From NCBI RefSeq assembly GCF_013404085.1, contig NZ_JABFHO010000001.1:3111001-3175000 (forward strand): 64,000 bases of DNA, read 5' to 3'. Positions 44,392 to 51,655 of the stretch are shown here, piece after piece (the stretch's first letter is position 1; the number at the start of each line of letters is the position of its first letter). Below the pieces are notes generated by a model, which saw only the letters and a list, made by a program, of their open reading frames with translations, searched no databases and was not told the DNA's origin. Origin of the DNA: Winogradskyella helgolandensis (GTDB lineage: Bacteria; Bacteroidota; Bacteroidia; Flavobacteriales; Flavobacteriaceae). Both the position numbers and the translations under genes were made by a program.

Positions 44392-45231
44392 TTAAGGAAT
44401 CCATTTTTTTGGAAAGTTAGGCTTCCTTTTTTCTAAAAATGCATCTCTACCTTCTTTAGCTTCATCTGTCATGTAAGCTAATCTCGTGGCTTCTCCTGCA
44501 AATACTTGTTGCCCAACCATACCATCATCTGTAAGATTCATGGCAAACTTTAACATTTTTATAGATGTTGGTGATTTTTCTAATATTTCCTGTGCCCATT
44601 CATAGGCTGTATCTTCTAATTCTTCGTGTGGAATAACTGCATTCACCATTCCCATATCAAAAGCTTCTTGGGCAGAATAATTGCGTCCTAAAAAAAAGAT
44701 TTCTCTGGCTTTTTTCTGTCCAACCATTTTTGCTAAATAGGCAGAACCATAGCCTCCATCAAAACTTGTAACATCGGCATCTGTTTGTTTAAAGATGGCG
44801 TGCTCTTTACTAGCTAATGTTAAATCGCAAACCACATGTAAACTGTGTCCACCTCCAACAGCCCAGCCTGGCACAACTGCAATCACAGCCTTTGGCATAA
44901 AACGAATTAATCGTTGAACTTCTAATATATTTAAACGATGGTAACCATCTTCACCTACATAGCCTTGATGTCCTCTCGCCTTTTGGTCTCCACCAGAACA
45001 AAAACTCCAAATACCATCTTTAGTCGAAGGCCCTTCTGCACTTAAAAGCACAACTCCAATATTGACATCTTCACCTGCATCATAAAACGCATCATAAAGT
45101 TCTGAAGTGGTTTTTGGACGAAAGGCATTTCGAATATCGGGTCTATTAAATGCAATTCTGGCAACGCCATTGCACTTATGATAAGTTATATCTTCATAAG
45201 ACTTGGCAACTTTCCAATCTATATGGCTCAT
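44392..45231 (-). CDS. menB: 1,4-dihydroxy-2-naphthoyl-CoA synthase
   Basis: A 279-residue crotonase-fold enzyme that cyclises o-succinylbenzoyl-CoA to DHNA-CoA. Visible are the oxyanion-hole loop C-S-G-G-D-Q near residue 78, the A-V-V-P-G-W-A-V-G-G-G-H-S-L segment near residue 117 and the F-D-G-G-Y-G-S near residue 153 (DHNA-CoA synthase type rather than enoyl-CoA hydratase). Ends with the family's P-N-F-P-K-K-W. First gene of the menB–menA unit. Its promoter region contains a palindrome at 45304-45321. Confidence 0.96.
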   Translation of the reverse strand: MSHIDWKVAKSYEDITYHKCNGVARIAFNRPDIRNAFRPKTTSELYDAFYDAGEDVNIGVVLLSAEGPSTKDGIWSFCSGGDQKARGHQGYVGEDGYHRLNILEVQRLIRFMPKAVIAVVPGWAVGGGHSLHVVCDLTLASKEHAIFKQTDADVTSFDGGYGSAYLAKMVGQKKAREIFFLGRNYSAQEAFDMGMVNAVIPHEELEDTAYEWAQEILEKSPTSIKMLKFAMNLTDDGMVGQQVFAGEATRLAYMTDEAKEGRDAFLEKRKPNFPKKWIP

Positions 45232-45296
45232 ATTTATTACTATTTTGACCGTAAAAATAAGAAATTAATAATAATATAATAAACTCTAATTTTTAC

Positions 45297-45327
45297 TTGA
45301 TTTTATTATGCAAGCATAATATATTTG
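45297..45327 (+). promoter_or_regulatory. putative promoter of the 141-residue hypothetical gene
   Basis: TTG at 45297-45299 and TATATTTG at 45320-45327 match TTTG-N19-TAnnTTTG with 20 bases between. The -7 box is 32 bases before the ATG at 45360. The spacer is filled by a palindrome (next entry). Confidence 0.6.
45304..45321. promoter_or_regulatory. 18-base palindrome TATTATGC-AA-GCATAATA, candidate operator
   Basis: Perfect 8-base arms with a 2-base centre, placed between the -33 and -7 elements of the plus-strand promoter and 75 bases upstream of menB. A protein bound here would block RNA polymerase. The core TTATGC-NN-GCATAA recurs at 61029-61042 upstream of a flavin oxidoreductase gene. 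Confidence 0.5.
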
Positions 45328-45359
45328 CACGCGTTTAGCATACAGACTATTAATTTACA

Positions 45360-45785
45360 ATGAATTACAATCCAGACATTTATAATAAAGACTATAAAGT
45401 TTATCATTTAAAATTAGGACGGATATTTTTATATCAAAATTATATCGTCACCGAGTTTGATGAAGGTGTTGATATTAATTTCGAAAATTTTAAGGAACTT
45501 TCTCAAATTATAGAACAAAATTTTAAAGATCAACCATTTGGTTTTATCGCAAATAGAATTAATTCATATTCAATAAACCTTAATGATGCAGAACTATTTA
45601 ATAAAACATTTAATAATGCAATAGCATATGCTATAGTCGCTTACAGTAATCGTACTAAACGTATAATTGAAATAGAAAGTCACTTCTTTAAATTTAATAA
45701 AAAAGTATTCCACAATTTCGAAAATGCTTTGGATTGGGTTGAAGAAACTTTAGCTAATCCCAATAGCGCTATCTATAATAAATAA
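45360..45785 (+). CDS. hypothetical protein, STAS-like size and pattern
   Basis: 141 residues, no signal peptide or membrane segment. The pattern of alternating strands and helices (F-D-E-G-V-D-I-N-F-E-N-F, F-G-F-I-A-N-R-I-N-S-Y-S, A-Y-A-I-V-A-Y) with a final helix A-L-D-W-V is like the STAS/SpoIIAA-like flavobacterial proteins of unknown role; fold assignment is tentative. It has its own well-formed promoter with an embedded palindrome, so it is likely regulated. The last 13 bases overlap the convergent CvfB-like gene. Confidence 0.65.
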   Translation: MNYNPDIYNKDYKVYHLKLGRIFLYQNYIVTEFDEGVDINFENFKELSQIIEQNFKDQPFGFIANRINSYSINLNDAELFNKTFNNAIAYAIVAYSNRTKRIIEIESHFFKFNKKVFHNFENALDWVEETLANPNSAIYNK

Positions 45786-46603
45786 ATACCGTCTTCTTTT
45801 ATTTCTATCTGACGCTCTTTATATAATGAACCAATCGCCTTTTTAAAACTCTTTTTACTCATTTGAAGTAAATCCTTAATTTTTTCTGGATTCGATTTAT
45901 CATGCACTGGTAAAAAACCACCATTATCATGCAACTCATTTAGGATATGCTCTGCATTAGGCTCAATATTTCTATAGCCAATTTGATTTAATGAAATATC
46001 TAATTTATTATCATCACGGACTTTCTTAACAATTCCTTTTAGTCTATCTCCAACACTAATATCTTTATAAATATCATCATTAAAAACTAAACCTAAATGG
46101 GTTTTATTTACAATGACATTCATTCCTAATTCTGAAGGATGAGAAACAATAAGATCTACCTCGTCAAACTGAGCAACTGTCAACTCTTTATTATCTAAAA
46201 AACGATTCGTTTTACTAGACGCCACTAAACGTTCGGTTTCATCATCTAAGTAACAATGTACTAAATACCAGCCTCCAGCTTTCATTTTAAAGGCTTGCTC
46301 TCTAAAAGGACAGAATAATTCCTTTACCAAACCCCAATCAAGGAACGCTCCATAATCAGTAATTTGATTACAACGTAACAAGGCAAAATCTCCTTTTTTA
46401 ATGTAAGGTTGATCTGTTGTGGCAACTGGTCGTTCTTCGTTATCTAAGTAAACAAAAACCTCAATGTTATCACCAATTTCGAACACTTTTGGCACATATC
46501 TATTTGGTAAAAGTACTTCACCATCTTCACCATCACCTAAAAACAGTCCAGGTTCTGTATCTCTTAAAATTTCTAATGTATTGTATTCGCCTAAGTGTAT
46601 CAT
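45773..46603 (-). CDS. CvfB-like S1 RNA-binding protein
   Basis: A 276-residue protein of the CvfB/YitL family with tandem S1-like domains. Domain one covers about residues 5-60, domain two opens with L-R-C-N-Q-I-T-D-Y-G-A-F-L-D-W-G-L (about residue 75), domain three lies around I-V-K-K-V-R-D-D-N-K-L-D-I-S-L (about 188-202), and a winged-helix end follows (about 220-276). Members bind RNA and affect virulence gene expression in Firmicutes. Role in Bacteroidota unknown. The ATG follows an ideal -7 box by 4 bases, so the mRNA is probably leaderless. Confidence 0.88.
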   Translation of the reverse strand: MIHLGEYNTLEILRDTEPGLFLGDGEDGEVLLPNRYVPKVFEIGDNIEVFVYLDNEERPVATTDQPYIKKGDFALLRCNQITDYGAFLDWGLVKELFCPFREQAFKMKAGGWYLVHCYLDDETERLVASSKTNRFLDNKELTVAQFDEVDLIVSHPSELGMNVIVNKTHLGLVFNDDIYKDISVGDRLKGIVKKVRDDNKLDISLNQIGYRNIEPNAEHILNELHDNGGFLPVHDKSNPEKIKDLLQMSKKSFKKAIGSLYKERQIEIKEDGIYLL

Positions 46604-46607
46604 ACTG

Positions 46608-46615
46608 CAAAGGTA
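46608..46615 (-). promoter_or_regulatory. -7 box (TACCTTTG) directly before the CvfB-like start
   Basis: Exact TAnnTTTG on the minus strand, 4 bases before the ATG at 46603. Transcription would start at the ATG or inside the gene. No good -33 element was found. Confidence 0.4.
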
Positions 46616-46673
46616 AATATATTTTTACGAGATATAATAAGAATTTGACTGGATAGTGAAATATATTAAGCAT

Positions 46674-46708
46674 AAAAAAAGCGTTATAACTTTAAAATTA
46701 TAACGCTT
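46674..46708 (-). terminator. rho-independent terminator of the DUF2853 gene
   Basis: An 11-bp perfect stem (46679-46689 with 46698-46708, aagcgttataa/ttataacgctt), 8-base loop, then seven Ts on the minus strand. Confidence 0.9.
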
Positions 46709-46729
46709 CATTATATATATGAATTCTAT

Positions 46730-47071
46730 TTAAGAATAAACAGCTTCTTTTTTAAAGTGCTTAGCCAATAAATAATAAACCACTACTCTATACTTAGATC
46801 TATTAGAACGACCGTATGTTTCCATTACTCCATCAATAGCTTTATCTAATTCAGCACTATCTTCTAAACCTAATTTCTTGATTAAAAAGTTATTCTTTAC
46901 TGTTGCTAATTCTTTCGCATCAGAACCAGAAACTGTAGAAGAATCTGCATTGTAAATTGAAGGACCTAAACCTACAGTTACTTTAGTTAATAAATCCATA
47001 TCTGGATTAACACCACATTTGTCTTTTAAATCTGCCGCATACTTTACGATTAAATCATCTCTTTTACTCAT
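46730..47071 (-). CDS. DUF2853 family protein
   Basis: 113 residues, all-helical, cytosolic. Matches the DUF2853 pattern: K-Y-A-A-D-L-K near the start, a conserved L-L-T-K-V-T-V-G-L-G-P-S-I-Y near residue 28, then N-F-L-I-K-K-L-G-L and a C-terminal Y-R-V-V-V-Y-Y-L-L-A-K-H-F. Function unknown in the family. Monocistronic with its own terminator. Confidence 0.85.
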   Translation of the reverse strand: MSKRDDLIVKYAADLKDKCGVNPDMDLLTKVTVGLGPSIYNADSSTVSGSDAKELATVKNNFLIKKLGLEDSAELDKAIDGVMETYGRSNRSKYRVVVYYLLAKHFKKEAVYS

Positions 47072-47171
47072 CTTTCTATTTGTTTTAAAGTTTAATAAAT
47101 AACCTCTTAAAGGTACTACTTTTTAGACACAATTAAAATCAAAAAGTCACAACTTAATTATTTTTTGCCAA

Positions 47172-48932
47172 TTACTTAATATATCTAAAAAAATCTAATA
47201 AAATTTTGTCGTTAATGCGCGATGGTGTAAATATCTCTAATAATTTAGGACGTTTAGTGCCTTTATAAAAGGTTTCTAATTGTTCATCTAATTGCTTCTC
47301 ATCTTTAGCTACAGCATATTCAAAACTGAACATATCACATAATTGCTTAGCCGATAAATGATGTTTGGTTTCAAAAAAGTGATCAAAATTTTCTGTGTTT
47401 TTTTCACCAGGTAAAATTCTAAAAATTCCACCACCTTCATTGTTAATTACTATAATTCTAAAAGTTTTGGGAATATGATTATTCCAAAGTGCATTACTAT
47501 CGTAAAAGAAACTTAAATCGCCTGTAATAAATGTGGTACGCTTTTCTGATACTGTTGAAGCACCTATTGCTGTGCTTGTACTTCCATCAATTCCGCTTGT
47601 GCCTCTATTACAAAATACTTCTATGTTTTTCCCTAATTGAAACAATTGTGTGTATCGTATTGCGGAACTATTTCCAACTTGTAACTGACTCTGTTTTGGA
47701 ATGCTTTTTAAAACCGAACTAAATGCCTTAAAATCCGAGAACGGAAGGGTTTGTAAATAGTCCTCTTGTAATTTTCTACGTTTTTGGCGTATGGCAAGCC
47801 AAGAACTTTTATAAGTACTTTTTGTATGATGGGTTACTTGAGGTAAAAATGTACTTAAAAAAGTGTTTGGACGTAATTTTATATGTTTTTCTAAACAAAA
47901 AAAAGTATCATTAGCTCGTGTTAAACCAACATGGCAATGAAATTCTGGTTTATAGGTTCTTAAAAATGCTTTTATCTTTTTAGAGACAATTAATCCCCCA
48001 AATGTGATTAACACATCTGGTTGAAGTTCTTTAAAATCATCTTCGGTTAGTGGTGCAATCAATTTATCTATTCCCGGAAAAAAATCAGGATGATGTAAAT
48101 TAGACGTCGTTTCTGTTAATACAATAATGCTATCATCATCCGCTATTTCTTGAATCCATTGTGCTTCAATAGAATTGGGTTGTAAAACGCCAACTAAAAT
48201 CATTTTTCGTTTCGCACTATGCCAAATATCTAATAAGCTTTTTATTTCAAAACGATCTATCTTATCCTCTCTGCTTTGAATTTTGAAAGGTTTTGGATTT
48301 ATAATTAACTCTTCTGTAGTTTCATATAAGGGTTCATCAAATGGACAATTGATATGAACTGGTCCTAAGTTTAACTTTGACACCGTGAGGGCATCATGAA
48401 TTTCAGATTCATTATGTGTTTGTATATCCTTTTGAAGACCTAAAAAACGTTCAAGCTTATTCTCTAAACTTTTTAAAATTGGTCTTTCACTTTCCAAATA
48501 AGCATTCTCACCTTCTTTTATATCTTGCTTTAAGTTGGCATTATATAAAACATGCTCTCCATAGACATTTTTCTGTTTTATGGTTTGTCCATCTCCAATA
48601 TCTATCAAATGTTTTGGTCTATCTGCAGAAATAACAACTAAAGGAATATTGCTATAAAAGGCTTCTGAAACTGCCGGATAATAGTTTAATAACGCACTAC
48701 CAGATGTACAAACGACAGCAACAGGTTCTTGTAGTTGCTGAGCAATTCCTAAAGCAAAAAATGCAGCGCAACGCTCGTCAACGATACTGTAACACTTAAA
48801 AAAATCATCGTTGGTAAAACCAATAGTTAAAGGAGCATTTCTACTACCAGGAGAAATTATAATATGTTTTAAATTATGCGTTTTGCATAATGTGACTATG
48901 GTTTGTGATAAAGGTATTTTTGAATATATCAT
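47172..48932 (-). CDS. menD: SEPHCHC synthase (2-succinyl-5-enolpyruvyl-6-hydroxy-3-cyclohexene-1-carboxylate synthase)
   Basis: A 586-residue thiamine-diphosphate enzyme joining isochorismate and 2-oxoglutarate. The N-terminal I-I-S-P-G-S-R-N-A-P-L-T (about residues 25-36), C-T-S-G-S-A-L-L-N-Y (about 74-83) and the ThDP-binding G-D-L-S-F-F-Y-D-S-N-A-L-W (about residue 470) are all MenD type. N-R-G-T-S-G-I-D-G-S-T-S is present near residue 443. Full length. menF lies 56 bases upstream on the same strand. Confidence 0.95.
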   Translation of the reverse strand: MIYSKIPLSQTIVTLCKTHNLKHIIISPGSRNAPLTIGFTNDDFFKCYSIVDERCAAFFALGIAQQLQEPVAVVCTSGSALLNYYPAVSEAFYSNIPLVVISADRPKHLIDIGDGQTIKQKNVYGEHVLYNANLKQDIKEGENAYLESERPILKSLENKLERFLGLQKDIQTHNESEIHDALTVSKLNLGPVHINCPFDEPLYETTEELIINPKPFKIQSREDKIDRFEIKSLLDIWHSAKRKMILVGVLQPNSIEAQWIQEIADDDSIIVLTETTSNLHHPDFFPGIDKLIAPLTEDDFKELQPDVLITFGGLIVSKKIKAFLRTYKPEFHCHVGLTRANDTFFCLEKHIKLRPNTFLSTFLPQVTHHTKSTYKSSWLAIRQKRRKLQEDYLQTLPFSDFKAFSSVLKSIPKQSQLQVGNSSAIRYTQLFQLGKNIEVFCNRGTSGIDGSTSTAIGASTVSEKRTTFITGDLSFFYDSNALWNNHIPKTFRIIVINNEGGGIFRILPGEKNTENFDHFFETKHHLSAKQLCDMFSFEYAVAKDEKQLDEQLETFYKGTKRPKLLEIFTPSRINDKILLDFFRYIK

Positions 48933-48988
48933 ACGCTCAACCTCCTAATGATAAAAGGAAGTGTTTCTTTTTTGAAAATTAATATTTT

Positions 48989-50107
48989 TTATTCTAAAAC
49001 CGAACCTATTGTTTTTGATTTATTTACGGTTTCTTCGTATTCCATTTCAGGAATAGAATCTTTGGTAATGCCACCACCAACATAGATCTTTGCGCTGGAA
49101 TCTTTGAGTTGCATACATCGTAAATTTACATAAAAATTAGATTGGGTTTTTACAACAGAATAGGCATTATTCTCAATATTTCGTCTATTCGTGTTTCGTG
49201 TTGTAGCTTCTTTAAGGTTTAATTCTCCTAAAAACCCTGTATAATATTCTCTACTATAGTTTTCATTCTGAAGGATAAAATCTTTTGCTTTAGCTTTTGG
49301 AAACCCACAAACTGCTGGTGTTGGATGCAAAGCTCCAATAATAGATTTCAAGTCAGTATCATCCTTTAAAACACTTGTTATTCTGGTTTTTAGATGTAAT
49401 AAATTCCCTGCTTTAACAGTTTCAACTTCAGAAACAGTCATCGTTTTTGTGTAAGGCTCTAATTGTTTTGTAATAAAATCGGTTACGATTTGCTGTTCTT
49501 CAATTTCTTTGTTAGCCCATTTTACGGTTTCACTTTCGTTAAATGCCTGTGTACCTGCTAATGCTATTGTGGTGAGTCGTTTGCCTTCAACTTTAAACAA
49601 TAACTCTGGTGTGGCACCAATCCAAAGTCCGACTTTAGGATGAAACCAACAATATACCATCGCATTTTTATACGTACTAAAAAGGCGCTTAAAAATGGTT
49701 ATTGGATTTGTATTTTGAAGTGATTTTGTTTCACAATGCGATAATACTACTTTTTGTAAATCGTGATTTTTAATGCTGTTAATTCCTTTTGAAACTAATG
49801 CTATATGCTGAAGTTTTTCGGTTTCATTTGGAAGAATTTCAGTTTGAATAATAGTTTTAGTTTCTATATCACTGCATTCTATTTCTAAATAGGTACAATT
49901 TGCTTTGGGAAAAAGAACACTCTTCTCTTCGATATTAAAAGGTGCAAACACAAAACCACTTTCTTTGAAATTTTCGGCATTGTGAAGCGTGTCATCTTCT
50001 TGCAACCAGCACTTAATTACAGAATTTATAGGTCTACTATAAACTACAAATGGTAACTGCTTAGCATACTGATTTTCTATAGCTTCAAAAAATGAATTTT
50101 GATCCAT
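48989..50107 (-). CDS. menF: isochorismate synthase
   Basis: A 372-residue chorismate-binding enzyme that converts chorismate to isochorismate. The conserved C-terminal parts are clear: F-P-K-A-K-A-x-D-F near residue 273, Y-S-R-E-Y-Y-T-G-F-L-G near residue 285, and I-Y-V-G-G-G-I-T near residue 345, with the A-L-A-G-T-Q near residue 185. It stands at the head of menD, with the hotdog thioesterase 3 bases upstream. EntC-type siderophore enzymes are homologous, but the men context decides the role. Confidence 0.93.
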   Translation of the reverse strand: MDQNSFFEAIENQYAKQLPFVVYSRPINSVIKCWLQEDDTLHNAENFKESGFVFAPFNIEEKSVLFPKANCTYLEIECSDIETKTIIQTEILPNETEKLQHIALVSKGINSIKNHDLQKVVLSHCETKSLQNTNPITIFKRLFSTYKNAMVYCWFHPKVGLWIGATPELLFKVEGKRLTTIALAGTQAFNESETVKWANKEIEEQQIVTDFITKQLEPYTKTMTVSEVETVKAGNLLHLKTRITSVLKDDTDLKSIIGALHPTPAVCGFPKAKAKDFILQNENYSREYYTGFLGELNLKEATTRNTNRRNIENNAYSVVKTQSNFYVNLRCMQLKDSSAKIYVGGGITKDSIPEMEYEETVNKSKTIGSVLE

Positions 50108-50110
50108 TAT

Positions 50111-50536
50111 TTACTTTTTTTTGGGAAGAGAAATTGTAGATAATCTACAGATAGAAATTAAATTATCAGCTTCGTCAGTCACTCTAATATCTAATAATTG
50201 TGTGGTACGACCTTTATGTAAAAAAGTAGCTTTAGCATAAATAAAACCTTCTGAAACACTTTTAAGATGATTAGCTGTAATTTCTAAACCACGAACAAAC
50301 ATATTTTCAGTATCTATAAAAATATGTGATGCAAAACTACCAACACTTTCTGCTAAAGCGGCAGTTGCACCTCCATGTAATACACCATCTGGCTGATACA
50401 CTTTAGATGTCACTGGCATTCTGGCCACTAAAAAATTATCTCCAAAATCCACCATCTCAATATCTAAGGTTTCCATCAGCGTATTTTTGCTTGCCCTATT
50501 TGCTTTATCTAGGAAGTCCTTTTTATTCATTTGCAT
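50111..50536 (-). CDS. hotdog-fold thioesterase, probable DHNA-CoA thioesterase
   Basis: A 141-residue PaaI/YdiI-like hotdog protein with the motif G-V-L-H-G-G-A-T-A-A-L-A-E-S at about residues 50-63 (the H-G-G loop and catalytic Glu). By position at the head of menF–menD it most likely hydrolyses DHNA-CoA, the MenI step. General PaaI-type activity remains possible. The start may be M1 or M3. A -7 box (50564-50571) lies 27 bases upstream. Confidence 0.8.
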   Translation of the reverse strand: MQMNKKDFLDKANRASKNTLMETLDIEMVDFGDNFLVARMPVTSKVYQPDGVLHGGATAALAESVGSFASHIFIDTENMFVRGLEITANHLKSVSEGFIYAKATFLHKGRTTQLLDIRVTDEADNLISICRLSTISLPKKK

Positions 50537-50546
50537 ATAAAAATAG

Positions 50547-50554
50547 TATTTTTG
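50547..50554 (+). promoter_or_regulatory. -7 box (TATTTTTG) of the hydrolase gene
   Basis: Exact TAnnTTTG match, 35 bases before the ATG at 50590. It faces the promoter of the men unit, so the two divergent promoters overlap. Confidence 0.45.
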
Positions 50555-50563
50555 AATCGATTA

Positions 50564-50571
50564 CAAAGATA
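50564..50571 (-). promoter_or_regulatory. -7 box (TATCTTTG) of the thioesterase–menF–menD unit
   Basis: Exact -7 consensus on the minus strand, 27 bases before the thioesterase start. Only 9 bases separate it from the opposing box, so transcription from the two promoters may compete. Confidence 0.45.
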
Positions 50572-50589
50572 CAGAAACCACTAAGAAAA

Positions 50590-51231
50590 ATGATTCCACA
50601 AGAGAAAGAAATCACATATAGAGCCACTAACTCCTACTCTACTTTAAATACATTTAATGAACGCACAAAAACGATTTGGTTGGTTTGTCATGGTATGGGT
50701 TATTTGAGTCGTTATTTTCTAAGATATTTTGATGAATTAAATGCTGAAGAGAATTATATCATTGCACCACAAGCTCCAAGCAAATTTTATATTCAACCTA
50801 AAATGCATGTTGGCGCCAATTGGCTCACTAAAGTTGACACTGAAGCTGGCACAGAAAATATTATGAATTATTTTGATGCGGTTTTAGAGGCTGAACAAAT
50901 TCCTGAAAATATTAATTTTATAGTTTTAGGATATTCACAAGGTGTAAGTGTTGCTTTGCGATATTTAGCAAAACGACAATTAAGATGTAATCAATTAGTA
51001 ATACATTCTGGCGGTATACCAAAAGAATTAACGCCTAAAAATTTTGAATATCTACCTAAAGAAACAGCGGTAAAATTAATATATGGTACGGAAGACGAGT
51101 ATTTAGACGAAGCCCGAATACAACATGAAACAGCACGAGCAAAAGCCCTTTTTCATTCACGTGTCTCAATCATACCATTTAAAGGGAAACATGTGGTAAA
51201 TGTTGATTTAATCAATGCATTAGTTTCATAG
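50590..51231 (+). CDS. alpha/beta hydrolase (carboxylesterase/phospholipase-like)
   Basis: A frame open from 50407 overlaps the thioesterase gene on the other strand; the ATG at 50590 gives 213 residues and a sensible domain start. The nucleophile elbow is G114-Y-S116-Q-G118, the catalytic His is in K-G-K-H201, and an Asp in Y-G-T-E-D-E (about residue 162) completes the triad. C-H-G-M-G near residue 35 is the oxyanion loop. It resembles PF02230 esterases. It is divergent from the menaquinone genes and could substitute for MenH, which is missing here; that is inference. Confidence 0.8.
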   Translation: MIPQEKEITYRATNSYSTLNTFNERTKTIWLVCHGMGYLSRYFLRYFDELNAEENYIIAPQAPSKFYIQPKMHVGANWLTKVDTEAGTENIMNYFDAVLEAEQIPENINFIVLGYSQGVSVALRYLAKRQLRCNQLVIHSGGIPKELTPKNFEYLPKETAVKLIYGTEDEYLDEARIQHETARAKALFHSRVSIIPFKGKHVVNVDLINALVS

Positions 51232-51242
51232 CAATTGTAGCG

Positions 51243-51653
51243 CTATTTTTCTTTTTCTAGATTTGCCATTATAGACTTTAACTCGTTTGGCTTTATAGGT
51301 TTAATGATATAATCTGAAATATCACTTATTTTGTTGGCTTTTTCAATATCTACAGGATCTACAGAGGACGATACCATGTATATTGTTATTTTTTTATTCC
51401 ACTTTGGTTTAAGTTTTACATATTCTTCCATAAACTGAAACCCATCCATAATAGGCATATTGATATCTAAAAAAATAACGTCTGGTAATTCATCGTCATT
51501 ATACAGATTGGCAATCATAAAATCTAAGGCCTCTTCCCCATCAGAAAATGCAATGATTTTTTTGTTGAGTTTAAGGGATTGTAAAATTTTAGTAATTGTG
51601 AATTGGTAGATGTCATCATCATCAATAATACATATATTGAATTTATTGCTCAT
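51243..51653 (-). CDS. single-domain response regulator
   Basis: A 136-residue receiver domain with acidic pocket D11/D12, phospho-acceptor D63 in V-I-F-L-D-I-N-M-P, a Ser in V-S-S-S (about residue 101), and K in I-I-K-P (about residue 123). There is no output domain, so it acts through protein contacts, like CheY or as a phosphorelay shuttle. Its ATG is 2 bases past the stop of the multi-PAS kinase gene, making the kinase its evident partner. Confidence 0.93.
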   Translation of the reverse strand: MSNKFNICIIDDDDIYQFTITKILQSLKLNKKIIAFSDGEEALDFMIANLYNDDELPDVIFLDINMPIMDGFQFMEEYVKLKPKWNKKITIYMVSSSVDPVDIEKANKISDISDYIIKPIKPNELKSIMANLEKEK

Positions 51654-51655
51654 GT

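Noticed and set aside
48874..48890. TTATGC-GTTTT-GCATAA inside menD
   Set aside because: It has the same arms as the candidate operators, but the spacer is 5 bases instead of 2 and it lies within coding sequence.
50407..50589. N-terminal extension of the alpha/beta hydrolase
   Set aside because: It overlaps the thioesterase gene antisense and both promoter boxes; the domain begins only after the ATG at 50590.
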